From Bacillota bacterium (GTDB lineage Bacteria; Bacillota; Clostridia; DSM-8532), in contig JAEZJF010000020.1 of the NCBI GenBank assembly GCA_023415825.1, positions 1 through 64,000 on the forward strand: a stretch of 64,000 nt of DNA. The letters are read 5' to 3'. The notes beneath the pieces are model-generated. The model had not been told where the DNA came from. It worked only from the letters and a program-made list of their open reading frames with translations, and searched no databases. The position numbers and the translations under genes are program-made. How positions within the stretch are numbered: position 1 is the stretch's first letter; the number at the start of each line of letters is the position of its first letter. Of the stretch, positions 9,329 through 18,386 are shown one piece after another.

Positions 9329-10306
9329 ATGTTTGATGTAGTGGCTCTAGGTGAATTGCTTATTGATTTTACACCCTCCGGAACATCCAAATCAGGAAAT
9401 GATTTGTTTGAAAAAAATCCGGGGGGTGCTCCCGCGAATGTGCTGGCGGCACTTGCCAGGCTTGAAAAGTCCGTTGCTTTTCTTGGCATGGTTGGGAATG
9501 ATGAATTTGGATCTTTCCTGAAGAATACATTGGAAGCCAATAAAATTAACATTGCGGGGCTTAAATTTTCACAAAATGTCAATACCACTTTAGCGTTTGT
9601 GCATCTTAATAAAAGCGGTGACAGAAAATTCAGTTTCTATAGGGATCCCGGCGCGGACAGGATGTTAAGCAAAGATGACGTTTGTTATGATTTGATAAAG
9701 GATTCCAAAATTTTTCATTTTGGCTCAGTCTCAATGACTGATGAACCATCAAGAAGCGCCACGCTTTCGGCTGCGGACTATGCAAAAAAAGCGGGCCTTA
9801 TGATTTCATACGATCCTAATCTCCGGCGGCCTTTATGGCGCAGTGCCGATGAGGCCAGAAATCAGATAATCGAAGGTTTAAAATATGCTGATATTCTGAA
9901 AATATCAGAAGAAGAACTGGAGTTTATTACTGGTCTAGCCGATTTGTATAAAGGCTCTGAGCAACTTTGTGGCCTGGGCATCGGCCTGGTACTTGTCACT
10001 TTAGGACCACGAGGTTGCTTTTATTGTTATAAAGGTCAGCAGGGACGGATTTTTACCTTTGATACACAAGTCATTGATACCACTGGTTCAGGTGACGCGT
10101 TCTTAGCAGGGGTTCTATACGGTCTCATAGAAAGGAAAATAAAAAAAATAGAGGATCTTAATCTGTCGGAGCTTGAAGGAATACTTGACTTTGCGAATGC
10201 CATGGGTGCACTGGCAGCGACGAAAAAAGGCGGTATTCCTGCAATGCCGAGTTTTGGATCCATTAAGGATTGTATAGAAAAAACGCCCAGATTACTTATT
10301 GAGTAA
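9329..10306 (+). CDS. PfkB-family carbohydrate kinase, probably fructokinase
   Basis: A 325-residue ribokinase-fold kinase. The N-terminus VVALGELLIDF and the NPGGAPANV motif that follows are typical of fructokinases. The PfkB signature 2, DTTGSGDAFLAGVLYGL, carries the catalytic aspartate. I chose ATG 9329 because AAAGGGA lies eight bases upstream and the protein then begins MFDVVALGE; ATG 9320 has no room for a ribosome site. It follows the permease by 24 bp. The expected reaction is ATP-dependent phosphorylation of imported fructose to fructose 6-phosphate. A related ketose or 2-keto-3-deoxygluconate substrate cannot be excluded by motif alone. Confidence 0.85.
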   Translation: MFDVVALGELLIDFTPSGTSKSGNDLFEKNPGGAPANVLAALARLEKSVAFLGMVGNDEFGSFLKNTLEANKINIAGLKFSQNVNTTLAFVHLNKSGDRKFSFYRDPGADRMLSKDDVCYDLIKDSKIFHFGSVSMTDEPSRSATLSAADYAKKAGLMISYDPNLRRPLWRSADEARNQIIEGLKYADILKISEEELEFITGLADLYKGSEQLCGLGIGLVLVTLGPRGCFYCYKGQQGRIFTFDTQVIDTTGSGDAFLAGVLYGLIERKIKKIEDLNLSELEGILDFANAMGALAATKKGGIPAMPSFGSIKDCIEKTPRLLIE

Positions 10307-10335
10307 TTCATTGACAAATCACTTCATACCCGGAT

Positions 10336-10401
10336 TTGACAGGAGAGGTGGGATGCTATAGAAAATAAACGATGTTATTAGGCCTTAAATATATTTAAGG
10401 C
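10336..10401 (+). promoter_or_regulatory. Possible promoter and palindromic operator of the fructanase gene
   Basis: TTGACA (10336-10341) is followed after 15 bp by TATAGA (10357-10362). Shortly downstream is a perfect 20-bp palindrome, GCCTTAAATATATTTAAGGC (10382-10401), ending 54 bp before the start codon. The spacer is short for a standard promoter. The palindrome would be a good binding site for a dimeric repressor near the transcription start, or could fold in the mRNA leader. Function is inferred. Confidence 0.4.
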
Positions 10402-10455
10402 TATTAGCTTTAAGAGGTGAAAATTTATAAACGGCACATAACAAGGAGGGGGACA

Positions 10456-13400
10456 ATGATGATAACAAAAAAAAGAATAAAAATAATTTGCATTTTGTTG
10501 ACGTTAATGATGCTGGTAAACTGTGTGTATCCCCAATCGATGAACAAAGTAAACGCTTCTGCGGGGGTGGAACTGCTCAATGATCATGATTTAACCACTC
10601 TGGATGCTGGCTACTCAACTACCATGGATGCTATTATTCTTAATGCGGATTTCGCAACTGAATCCTCAACCACCATGGATGCTCTTTCTTTCAGTAATTT
10701 AACGGACTGGACGCCAAAAGCCGGCACTTGGACTATGGAAGGAAATGAATATCGTGTTGTCATGCCAAGTGGCAATGCATATGCTTATGCAGATGGAGTT
10801 TATAAGCGTGACGGTATGAGTAAAATCAGTGCCGATATTTATAATCCTTCAGGAGGATATTCAAGCATACTATTCATGCAAAAGACACTAACTGCTACCG
10901 AAGGCGGTTATGCTGTACAGTTAAGGCCAAGTAATGGCACTGTACGACTCATGGATTTTAAAGGGAGCTCAACCTATCAATCCCAAATAACCACTTTTAC
11001 AAAAGCTGAGGATGGCTGGTATCATGTTGAAATTACCTTAAGCGGTAATACCATTGCTGTTTCAGTGAACGGTACGAATTATATTAATTATGTAGAAGAT
11101 GGTTCAAAATCCGTTTATACAGAAGGAAGATTCGGGCTCAATACCTACAATAATGAAATAACATTCAGAAATTTACAGGTAACATTTAACCAATATAATA
11201 TCACCTATGTGCTTGATGGCGGAAGCAACGGTATTAACGCGCCTTTAACCTATACCCCAGAAAGCGATACTGCACTTCCAATACCTGTAAAAAGTAATTA
11301 TACATTTATGGGGTGGTATACCAATCCCGAATATTCTGGAAGCCCGGTAACAAAGATAGTGAAAGGCGATACAGGAAATAAAACCTTGTATGCAAGATGG
11401 ACAAATAATTTGACAGGTATCAACGGTAATTTAAGCGATAAAGTCATGTCAATTGACGGCTCCGGCCTTTTTGCAGTTAATAGTGGAACGCTCGCTGTAA
11501 CAGGTAAAGGTGACAATTTTGCCTTGTTTAATGAATCAGCAGGGGATTTTCTCTATAAGGCAAAAATTAAATTCAATCCTGCTGGAGAGATTTATAAGGA
11601 TACGGCCGCAGCGCTTGTTTTCAGATATAGTGACAAATCCAATTGCTATATAGCCAATATCAATGAAACCACACTGAAGGGGAGATTGTTTAAATTCCAA
11701 AATGGAAAATCATTTGATTTAGTTCCCCAATTTAACATACAACCATCTGAGAACCATGAATATGACCTCGAGGTTGTTGCTGTAGGAAAGCTCATTCAAG
11801 TCTATTTGAACGGTGATTTGGTAGCCAATAACCATGATATTACGGTAAAAGGTGAAGATTCTGCCATTCTTACCGGAGCAATCGGTTTTCTTACATGGGG
11901 ACGCGACGTTTTGTCCTCAGCTTCTTATAGTGATGTCTATCTCTACGGAATAAACAGTACAAATACTCCCCAGCTTACAAATGTCGAAGTTATTGCAGGC
12001 AGTGAGAAGGTTATGTCAAAGGATACTGTTAATGCAAAGCAAGTTCAGTTTAAACCAAGCCAATACAACTATTATGTAGATGTCTCCAATACCATAGATA
12101 GAGTGGATTTAATTGCAGCTTCTGAATCCGGTACTGCCATTATGATAAAAAATGAGAATGGAGAAATCATTGATGGCCATTCAGTGAGCCTGACCACCGG
12201 CTTCAACAAGTTTGTCATTCAAGGCACAAATGCTGACTCAGCAACCATTTCATACAAATTAACGGTATACCGGCAAAAAACCTCAAAAGAACAGGCCTAT
12301 TGGTCACAATACAGGAATCAGTACCACTACTCTCCACAGGAACACTGGCTGAATGATCCCAATGGATTGGTGTATTTCCAGAATAAATGGCATCTGTTCT
12401 ATCAGTATTATCCGGAAGATGTTATTTGGGGGCCTATGCATTGGGGACATGCCGTAAGTGAGGATCTTATACATTGGACGGAAGAATCCGTTGTATTAAC
12501 ACCCGATAATCACGGGACCATGTATTCTGGCTGTGCAGTTGTCGATGAGGGAAACACGTCAGGTTTGTTTTCCAGTGAAGCAGGCGGCATTGTTGCTATT
12601 TTTACACAAAACGGAAATGGACAGCGTCAGAGCCTTGCCTATAGCGAAGATGGCATTCATTGGGAGCTTTATGAGGGGAATCCTATTATACCCAGCAACG
12701 CTGAGGGTGGAAGTTCTATTAATGGTGCTTTCCGCGACCCCAAAATCTTTAGGTACAGCAATAAGTGGTTCATGGTTATAGCCGGCGGTCCCCTAAGAAT
12801 TTATTCCTCGGACAATCTGATAAACTGGAAATTTGAATCATCCTATGCGCAAGCCGGCAGCCAAACCGGCAGTGCAATTAATACCGAGTGCCCTGACATG
12901 TTTCCGCTGACTGTTGAAGGAACCGGGATACAAAAATGGGTTGTTAATTATGGGGGCAGATTTTATAAAATTGGAGATTTCAAAGAAATAGACGGCAAGT
13001 GGACCTTCATTCCGGATGAAGCCTACTGGAACGATGCGGATAAGGGAATTATGAACTTCTCCAAAGACTCCTATGCCGCCATGACCTACTATATTCCCAG
13101 CTATTCGACAGAAACAAGAAGGATCATGATTAACTGGATGAATAACTGGAATTATTGCAATGCTGTTCCCGAAGCTAATGGGAATGATTTGTTTAACGGA
13201 ACATTTAATTTACAGCATGAATTATCGCTTATTGAACAAGGTGGTAAAATAGTGCTTAAACAAACTCCAATCGCTGAATATGACAGCCTGAGGGGTACGC
13301 CTCTATTCAAGCAGGATAATCTGACGATTAGCCCGGATGCGAATGTTTTGGAAAGCATAAAAGCAAATCAATATGAAGTAGTGGCTCGATTTAAGCCGGA

Positions 13401-16200
13401 ACCCGGTACAACACAGGTTGGATTTAAATTGCGTGTTGGTGACAATGAAGAAACGCTTGTTTACTATAATATTGAAGCTCAATCCCTGGTGCTTGACCGG
13501 CGTAAATCCGGAAAATCACCAAATAATTTTGCGCAGATGTATTCACAAAAAGCCTCACTTGATCCTGATGGATATATTTCCATGCGTGTTTATGTAGACT
13601 GGTCATCTGTTGAGGTCCTTGGAAACCAGGGGGTAGTAGCAGGAGCTGCACAGATTTTCCCTAAAGCATCAAGTCTTGGGATGGCGGTATATACTCTTGG
13701 AGGTAATTCAGAGGCAGATATTACGATTTATCCTCTTAAAAGTATCTGGCATGATGATTCAGTCGTTACCGAACCCATGGCAGTTGAGGTGAGTAATTCA
13801 AAGTTAGATATGTTTATCGGTGAAGAATTTACAATTTCATCCAGCGTGCAGCCTCTATCGTCCGCTCCCCAGGATGTAATATGGACATTGGTGGAGGGAA
13901 GTGCAGTTGAAATTGTAGGTGGCGCCAACGCAAAAACTGTGTCGATTAAAGCGGTGGAAAAAGGAACAGCAATATTAAAGGTTACCGCAAAAGGAACGAA
14001 TCTATCAGCAACGTGTTCAATAACGGTGGGTGATAGCTTTTCAGACAGCAATTTAACTGGATGGAGACCAGTTAGCGGTACGTGGAGCATAGAAGACGGG
14101 GATTATCGGGTAGTCTCTACGTCAAATGCATATGCGTATGCTGATGGAGTATTTAAGCGTGATGGCATTATTAAATACAGTGCTGATATTTATAATCCTG
14201 GGGGTGGATATTCTACATTATTGTTTATGCAGCAATCACTGGAAGCAACCAGTGGAGGCTATGCCCTGCAAGTAAGACCAGGTAGGAATAATGTGCGGTT
14301 AATGGACTTTAAGGGTGATTTCACCTATCACCAGGCCACCAACCTGGTAGCATCGTCTGAAGGCTGGTATCATGTAGAGATTGCTCTGGGCGAGACCTCC
14401 ATTATTGTTACTGTTAACGGTATAGAATACATCAATTATGTAGAAAATGGTTCAAATCCGATTTATACGGAAGGTAGGTTTGGATTAAATACTTACAACA
14501 ATGATATAAAATTCAGCAATGTCCGGGTTGATTATAATGAATTCAATATATCCTACGAGCTTGATGGTGGAAGTACGGATACCAATGCCAGAACGAAATA
14601 TACACCCGGAGAAAGCGCTGAATTGCCTGGTCCTGTAAAGGATAACCATGTATTTATAGGCTGGTACACCAATGCTGACTTTACCGGCACACCGGTAACC
14701 AGGATAGTTAAGGGCGATGCCGGAGACAAAACCTTCTATGCCAAGTGGGCAAAAATCAATCAGTTATATAACATTACTTATGTGCTTGATGGCGGAAGCA
14801 ATCCTCAGAATGCACCGGCCACCTATTCCTCGGCGGAAGAAATCCAATTGCCCATACCTGTAAAGAGTGGCTATAACTTTGTGGGTTGGTACACCAATGC
14901 TGACTTTACCGGCGCACTGGCAACCAAAATAGTAAAGGGCGATGCCGGAGACAAGACCTTTTATGCCAAGTGGGCCAGAAAAGCTGTAACAGCTCCGGAG
15001 CAATCAGAGTCACCATCCCAGCCAGAGATTTATGCTGTTGTGGGTGGAATAAAATCTGCTGTCAGTATGGACGGATCAGGAAGAATAGCGCTGCAAATAG
15101 AGCCAGCCCTTCTCAAGAAGGCGTTTGATCAAAGTGAAGCAGGAAGTGACGGGGAAAAAACAATCACAATTGAACTTCCAAAATCTAAGACAGAAAATTA
15201 TCAGATCACTCTGCCAGCAACAGAATTAAAGAATAAGTCAAAACAAAATATTATTATTATAACAGATACGGTACAGCTTGAATTACCGGGACAAATGCTT
15301 TTAGGCACCGGTCTGGAAGATCAAGAACGCGTAACCATCATGATCACTGAGGGAGATAAATCCAAGCTGCCTGAACACGTAAGGAAGGACCTTGGAGACA
15401 AACCTTTAGTTGAGATTGCTCTTTATGTGAATGGAGAACGAAAAAACTGGAATAACCCCAATGCACCTGTCACCGTTTCCATCCCATACAAACCTACGGC
15501 TGCAGAGCTGAAAGATCCGGAGCATATCGTTGTATGGTATATTGATGGATCGGGCAAGGTTAATGGCATTCCAAGCGGCCGCTATAATGCCGAAAAAGGC
15601 GTGGTTACTTTTACAACTACCCACTTTAGTCATTATGCCGTAGCTTTTGTTAAAAAGACCTTTAATGATCTGGACAACGTAGCATGGGCCCAAAAATCCA
15701 TTGAAGTTATGGCGTCAAAAGGCGTTATCAGTGGAACCGGAAATGGTGCATACTCGCCTTCGCATAACATTACCAGAGCGGATTATCTTGTTTTACTCAT
15801 TAAAACATTTAGCTTCACAGCTGAATTTGAAAGTAATTTTAGTGATGTCAAGCCGGGTGTGTACTACTATGATGCAATAGGAATTGCTAGACAGCTTGGC
15901 ATTACAGAGGGCTCCGGAAACAATATGTTCTCTCCAAACACATTGATATCCCGACAGGATATGATTGTGTTGACAGCTCGCGCTTTGGAAAAAGCGAACA
16001 AATTACAAGCATTAGGAGAGCTCTCGGCTTTGGATCAATTTGCAGACAAGGGAGAGTTAGCACCCTATGCAGTAAAAAATGTTGCAGATTTTGTTAAAAA
16101 GGGATTGATTGTAGGCTCCGGAAACAAGATAAATCCTAAAAGCTACAGTACACGTGCTGAAGCGGCAGTGTTACTTTATAAACTCTATCTCATGCAATAG
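10456..16200 (+). CDS. Secreted multidomain GH32 fructanase with S-layer anchor
   Basis: This 1,914-residue protein should hydrolyse beta-fructosides such as levan or inulin at the cell surface. ATG 10456 follows AAGGAGGGGG. In order: signal peptide (to about 37); a laminin-G/CBM-like beta-sandwich (about 75-250); an InlB-type repeat ending in KTLYARW; a CBM66-like module (about 330-500); a cadherin-like sandwich (about 515-610); the GH32 propeller and C-terminal sandwich (about 615-1100). The catalytic triad is complete: nucleophile D634 in WLNDPNG, D761 in FRDPK and acid/base E811 in ECPD. After it come a Big_2-like domain (about 1110-1190), a second copy of the laminin-like module, two InlB-type repeats, an uncharacterised domain, and three SLH repeats (about 1735-1914) for wall attachment. 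It follows the importer and kinase genes that could use the released fructose. Endo- or exo-action cannot be told by eye. Confidence 0.93.
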   Translation: MMITKKRIKIICILLTLMMLVNCVYPQSMNKVNASAGVELLNDHDLTTLDAGYSTTMDAIILNADFATESSTTMDALSFSNLTDWTPKAGTWTMEGNEYRVVMPSGNAYAYADGVYKRDGMSKISADIYNPSGGYSSILFMQKTLTATEGGYAVQLRPSNGTVRLMDFKGSSTYQSQITTFTKAEDGWYHVEITLSGNTIAVSVNGTNYINYVEDGSKSVYTEGRFGLNTYNNEITFRNLQVTFNQYNITYVLDGGSNGINAPLTYTPESDTALPIPVKSNYTFMGWYTNPEYSGSPVTKIVKGDTGNKTLYARWTNNLTGINGNLSDKVMSIDGSGLFAVNSGTLAVTGKGDNFALFNESAGDFLYKAKIKFNPAGEIYKDTAAALVFRYSDKSNCYIANINETTLKGRLFKFQNGKSFDLVPQFNIQPSENHEYDLEVVAVGKLIQVYLNGDLVANNHDITVKGEDSAILTGAIGFLTWGRDVLSSASYSDVYLYGINSTNTPQLTNVEVIAGSEKVMSKDTVNAKQVQFKPSQYNYYVDVSNTIDRVDLIAASESGTAIMIKNENGEIIDGHSVSLTTGFNKFVIQGTNADSATISYKLTVYRQKTSKEQAYWSQYRNQYHYSPQEHWLNDPNGLVYFQNKWHLFYQYYPEDVIWGPMHWGHAVSEDLIHWTEESVVLTPDNHGTMYSGCAVVDEGNTSGLFSSEAGGIVAIFTQNGNGQRQSLAYSEDGIHWELYEGNPIIPSNAEGGSSINGAFRDPKIFRYSNKWFMVIAGGPLRIYSSDNLINWKFESSYAQAGSQTGSAINTECPDMFPLTVEGTGIQKWVVNYGGRFYKIGDFKEIDGKWTFIPDEAYWNDADKGIMNFSKDSYAAMTYYIPSYSTETRRIMINWMNNWNYCNAVPEANGNDLFNGTFNLQHELSLIEQGGKIVLKQTPIAEYDSLRGTPLFKQDNLTISPDANVLESIKANQYEVVARFKPEPGTTQVGFKLRVGDNEETLVYYNIEAQSLVLDRRKSGKSPNNFAQMYSQKASLDPDGYISMRVYVDWSSVEVLGNQGVVAGAAQIFPKASSLGMAVYTLGGNSEADITIYPLKSIWHDDSVVTEPMAVEVSNSKLDMFIGEEFTISSSVQPLSSAPQDVIWTLVEGSAVEIVGGANAKTVSIKAVEKGTAILKVTAKGTNLSATCSITVGDSFSDSNLTGWRPVSGTWSIEDGDYRVVSTSNAYAYADGVFKRDGIIKYSADIYNPGGGYSTLLFMQQSLEATSGGYALQVRPGRNNVRLMDFKGDFTYHQATNLVASSEGWYHVEIALGETSIIVTVNGIEYINYVENGSNPIYTEGRFGLNTYNNDIKFSNVRVDYNEFNISYELDGGSTDTNARTKYTPGESAELPGPVKDNHVFIGWYTNADFTGTPVTRIVKGDAGDKTFYAKWAKINQLYNITYVLDGGSNPQNAPATYSSAEEIQLPIPVKSGYNFVGWYTNADFTGALATKIVKGDAGDKTFYAKWARKAVTAPEQSESPSQPEIYAVVGGIKSAVSMDGSGRIALQIEPALLKKAFDQSEAGSDGEKTITIELPKSKTENYQITLPATELKNKSKQNIIIITDTVQLELPGQMLLGTGLEDQERVTIMITEGDKSKLPEHVRKDLGDKPLVEIALYVNGERKNWNNPNAPVTVSIPYKPTAAELKDPEHIVVWYIDGSGKVNGIPSGRYNAEKGVVTFTTTHFSHYAVAFVKKTFNDLDNVAWAQKSIEVMASKGVISGTGNGAYSPSHNITRADYLVLLIKTFSFTAEFESNFSDVKPGVYYYDAIGIARQLGITEGSGNNMFSPNTLISRQDMIVLTARALEKANKLQALGELSALDQFADKGELAPYAVKNVADFVKKGLIVGSGNKINPKSYSTRAEAAVLLYKLYLMQ

Positions 16201-16235
16201 CAGGAAAAGCATTGTTTTTCGCAAGTTATTTTTTG

Positions 16236-16270
16236 GGCGTATCTCACATGAGATGCGCCTTCTTTCTTAT
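16236..16270 (+). terminator. Terminator of the fructanase gene
   Basis: GGCGTATCTCA pairs with TGAGATGCGCC (one G-T pair, loop CA, 16236-16259), followed by TTCTTTCTTAT. It lies 36 bp after the stop codon. Confidence 0.7.
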
Positions 16271-16278
16271 TGTAGCCA

Positions 16279-16311
16279 CAAAAAACAGACCGACTGCTTT
16301 GATAGCCGGTC
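16279..16311 (-). terminator. Terminator of the beta-phosphoglucomutase gene
   Basis: On the reverse strand, GACCG and CGGTC close a hairpin (16311-16288) followed by TGTTTTTTG. This is a rho-independent terminator for the reverse-strand gene ending at 16352. Confidence 0.65.
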
Positions 16312-16351
16312 CGCTTTAAACTACACCTTCTTTTTCCTTCCATTTAGCACA

Positions 16352-17005
16352 TCACAAATCAATAATATCTTTAGGATTTACCTCATATAAGCCTCTGACT
16401 ATTCTATCATAGCCTTGAAGATCTTCAGGCCTGCCAACTGCTATGGCTTTCATGCCAGCGATTTTGGCAGCCTCAATGCCGGCCTGGGCATCCTCAAAAA
16501 CAACGCAGGCTCCGGGCTCAACACCAACCGCCTGGGCACCCAGCAGAAAAACCTCTGGATCGGGCTTGGCCTTTGAGGTTTTGGTCCCATCAATTATGGC
16601 ATCAAAATAGGGAGCGAGCTTTAGATTGTTCAAAATGAGCATGGCATTTTTGCTGGCCGAGCCCAGAGCAATTTTAATGCCCAAAGCTTTAAAACCTTGA
16701 AGGCAGGCCACGGTTCCTTTTAATATCTCGCTTTCATCTATTTTTGAAATATAAGCCACATACCATTCGTTTTTTCTCATGGTCATCTCAATCATTTCAC
16801 TCTCTGAAAAACTTCCCAGAAGACCACCGACTTCCAGCATGTTCTCCAAAGAGCGCATACGCGAGACCCCTTTAAGCCTTTCATTATCCTTTTCGGTAAA
16901 ACTAAAACCCAATTCGTTGGCAAGTCTCTGCCATGCAAGAAAATGATATTTGGCGGTGTCGACAATAACACCGTCCAAGTCAAAAAGAGCTGCTTTAATA
17001 GACAC
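16352..17005 (-). CDS. pgmB: Beta-phosphoglucomutase (HAD family)
   Basis: A 217-residue HAD-superfamily phosphomutase converting beta-glucose 1-phosphate to glucose 6-phosphate. Motif I is FDLDGVIVDT with nucleophile and acid/base aspartates, followed by the cap-domain segment KYHFLAWQRLANELG, typical of PgmB. Later motifs include LGSASKNA (motif II Ser), the lysine in TSKAKPDPEVF and the acidic pair in VFEDAQAGIEAA. GTG at 17005 lies eight bases after GGAGGT and begins VSIKAALFDLDG. The product of inverting maltose phosphorylase is beta-glucose 1-phosphate, so this gene fits with the GH65 enzyme at 18387. It is transcribed away from the LacI-type regulator. Confidence 0.9.
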   Translation of the reverse strand: MSIKAALFDLDGVIVDTAKYHFLAWQRLANELGFSFTEKDNERLKGVSRMRSLENMLEVGGLLGSFSESEMIEMTMRKNEWYVAYISKIDESEILKGTVACLQGFKALGIKIALGSASKNAMLILNNLKLAPYFDAIIDGTKTSKAKPDPEVFLLGAQAVGVEPGACVVFEDAQAGIEAAKIAGMKAIAVGRPEDLQGYDRIVRGLYEVNPKDIIDL

Positions 17006-17048
17006 GATATAGTACCTCCAAAGCAAGATTATGAGGGATGAAAGCTAA

Positions 17049-17103
17049 TACAATCGCTTGCACTATTTTTGTATATTATATCCTAAGTTGTATGCAAAGT
17101 CAA
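17049..17103 (-). promoter_or_regulatory. Promoter and LacI-type operator of pgmB
   Basis: Read on the reverse strand, TTGACT (17103-17098), a 17-bp spacer and TATAAT (17080-17075) form a near-consensus sigma-A promoter. Twelve bases further on, at 17062-17049, lies TGCAAGCGATTGTA, a LacI/CcpA-type operator with the central CG and TGCAA half-site. A repressor bound here would block initiation or early elongation. The same operator pattern occurs at the divergent promoter 17185-17233. Confidence 0.75.
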
Positions 17104-17184
17104 GTTAGTTGTAGGCGATTAAAAGAAAATTATCGAAGAATATGGATTTTATTTGGTAAAAACCTTCGGATTCTGGAGAGCGCC

Positions 17185-17233
17185 TTGACAAAAGCTCCCA
17201 AAGACGATATAATAAGTCGTGCAAACGCTTGAA
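17185..17233 (+). promoter_or_regulatory. Consensus promoter and operator of the LacI-type regulator
   Basis: TTGACA (17185-17190), exactly 17 bp, and TATAAT (17208-17213) match the sigma-A consensus at every base. The operator TGCAAACGCTTGAA (17220-17233) begins seven bases after the -10 box and so covers the likely transcription start. This suggests a strong promoter that is silent when repressed, and autoregulation by the protein encoded at 17290. The global regulator CcpA could also use this site, as it resembles a cre element. Confidence 0.78.
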
Positions 17234-17289
17234 CATTAACTTTTTAAATAGATTAAATGCCAGAAAAGAGAAAGTAGGTGCCAACCATT

Positions 17290-18306
17290 ATGGGAGCTAC
17301 TATAAATGATGTAGCAAGACTTGCGGGTGTCTCTGCCTCAACGGTTTCTCGTGTTCTATCTGATAATCCGAGGATCAGTGATGAAACAAAAAAACGTGTC
17401 AGAAAAGCGGTGGAAGAGCTTAATTACTATCCCAATGCTATCGCTCGGAGTCTTGCCAACAATTCAACCAAAACAATTGGTCTTATTCTAAATACAGAAG
17501 CTGATTCTTTAGTTCGCAATCCGTTCTTCATTCAGGCTCTGACAGGCATCAGCACTTATGCTCAGGAAAATGGCTACAATGTTATGTTTGCCTTCAATAA
17601 GTATGAAGAAGAGGATTTGAATATTGCCATGCGCTATGTATCAAGCAGAAGTGTTGATGGTATTATTCTCTTTACTTCCCGTACCAATGATAAATGTATC
17701 AACTTTTTAAAGAAGAGAAAGTTCCCTTTCTCAGTTATCGGTCGTCCAGATGAAACCAAGGGTGTACTCTGGGTAGACAACGATAATTTTCAAGCTACCT
17801 ATCAGGTGACAGACTATCTTATTTCAAAAGGCCACGGTGCCATTTCATTTATTGGCGGGCCGGCCGGCCATAATGTCTCGAAAGATAGATTAGAAGGCTA
17901 TAAACGGGCCATGTCTATTCATGGTGCAGCTCTTGACCATTCCTTCATGTTTGAGTATGGAGATTTTTCCGACGATTTTGGTTATGAATGCATGATGAAA
18001 ATCATATCTGCATGGGAATCCGGACAGAATAGACCTACAGCAGTTGTCACTTGCGATGATATGCAAGCCTTGGGTGCTATTAAGGCTATGCATGAAAAAG
18101 GTGTCGAAGGCATTGCAGTTACCGGTTTTAACAATACGCCACTGGGGATGTTCCAAAACCCGAAACTTACCTCCGTCGATGTAAATGCCGACAAGCTGGG
18201 GCTCTATGCCGCGAAAGTTCTTTTGGACAAAATCGAAGGAAAAGAGAATATGCCTTCTCACTATGTTGTCCCCACTCATTTAGTAGTGAGAGAATCAGCC
18301 CTGTAG
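17290..18306 (+). CDS. LacI/GalR-family transcriptional regulator of the maltose/glucan genes
   Basis: A 338-residue regulator. The N-terminal helix-turn-helix and hinge read TINDVARLAGVSASTVSRVL then PNAIARSLANNSTKTIG, the classic LacI pattern. A periplasmic-binding-like effector domain follows (for example FIGGPAGHNVSKDRLEGYKRA and TCDDMQALGAIKAM). I prefer ATG 17290, preceded by TAGGTG, over the in-frame GTG at 17278. It resembles MalR-type regulators and is flanked by pgmB, a GH65 phosphorylase and an alpha-glucan phosphorylase. Its likely inducer is therefore maltose or a derivative. Operators at 17049-17062 and 17220-17233 are its probable targets. Confidence 0.88.
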   Translation: MGATINDVARLAGVSASTVSRVLSDNPRISDETKKRVRKAVEELNYYPNAIARSLANNSTKTIGLILNTEADSLVRNPFFIQALTGISTYAQENGYNVMFAFNKYEEEDLNIAMRYVSSRSVDGIILFTSRTNDKCINFLKKRKFPFSVIGRPDETKGVLWVDNDNFQATYQVTDYLISKGHGAISFIGGPAGHNVSKDRLEGYKRAMSIHGAALDHSFMFEYGDFSDDFGYECMMKIISAWESGQNRPTAVVTCDDMQALGAIKAMHEKGVEGIAVTGFNNTPLGMFQNPKLTSVDVNADKLGLYAAKVLLDKIEGKENMPSHYVVPTHLVVRESAL

Positions 18307-18320
18307 TAATATGATTATCA

Positions 18321-18349
18321 CCCAGAAAGTCACGTAGCGACTTTCTGGG
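18321..18349. repeat. Perfect hairpin between regulator and GH65 gene
   Basis: CCCAGAAAGTC pairs with GACTTTCTGGG around a seven-base loop. There is no T-run after it on the forward strand, so it is not a standard terminator. Its right half plus flank (18338-18359, reverse strand) matches 52078-52099 at 21 of 22 bases, which suggests a small dispersed palindromic element. Confidence 0.6.
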
Positions 18350-18386
18350 AAGCAATCATTATACGCTTGATGTGGAGGGTTAAGGA

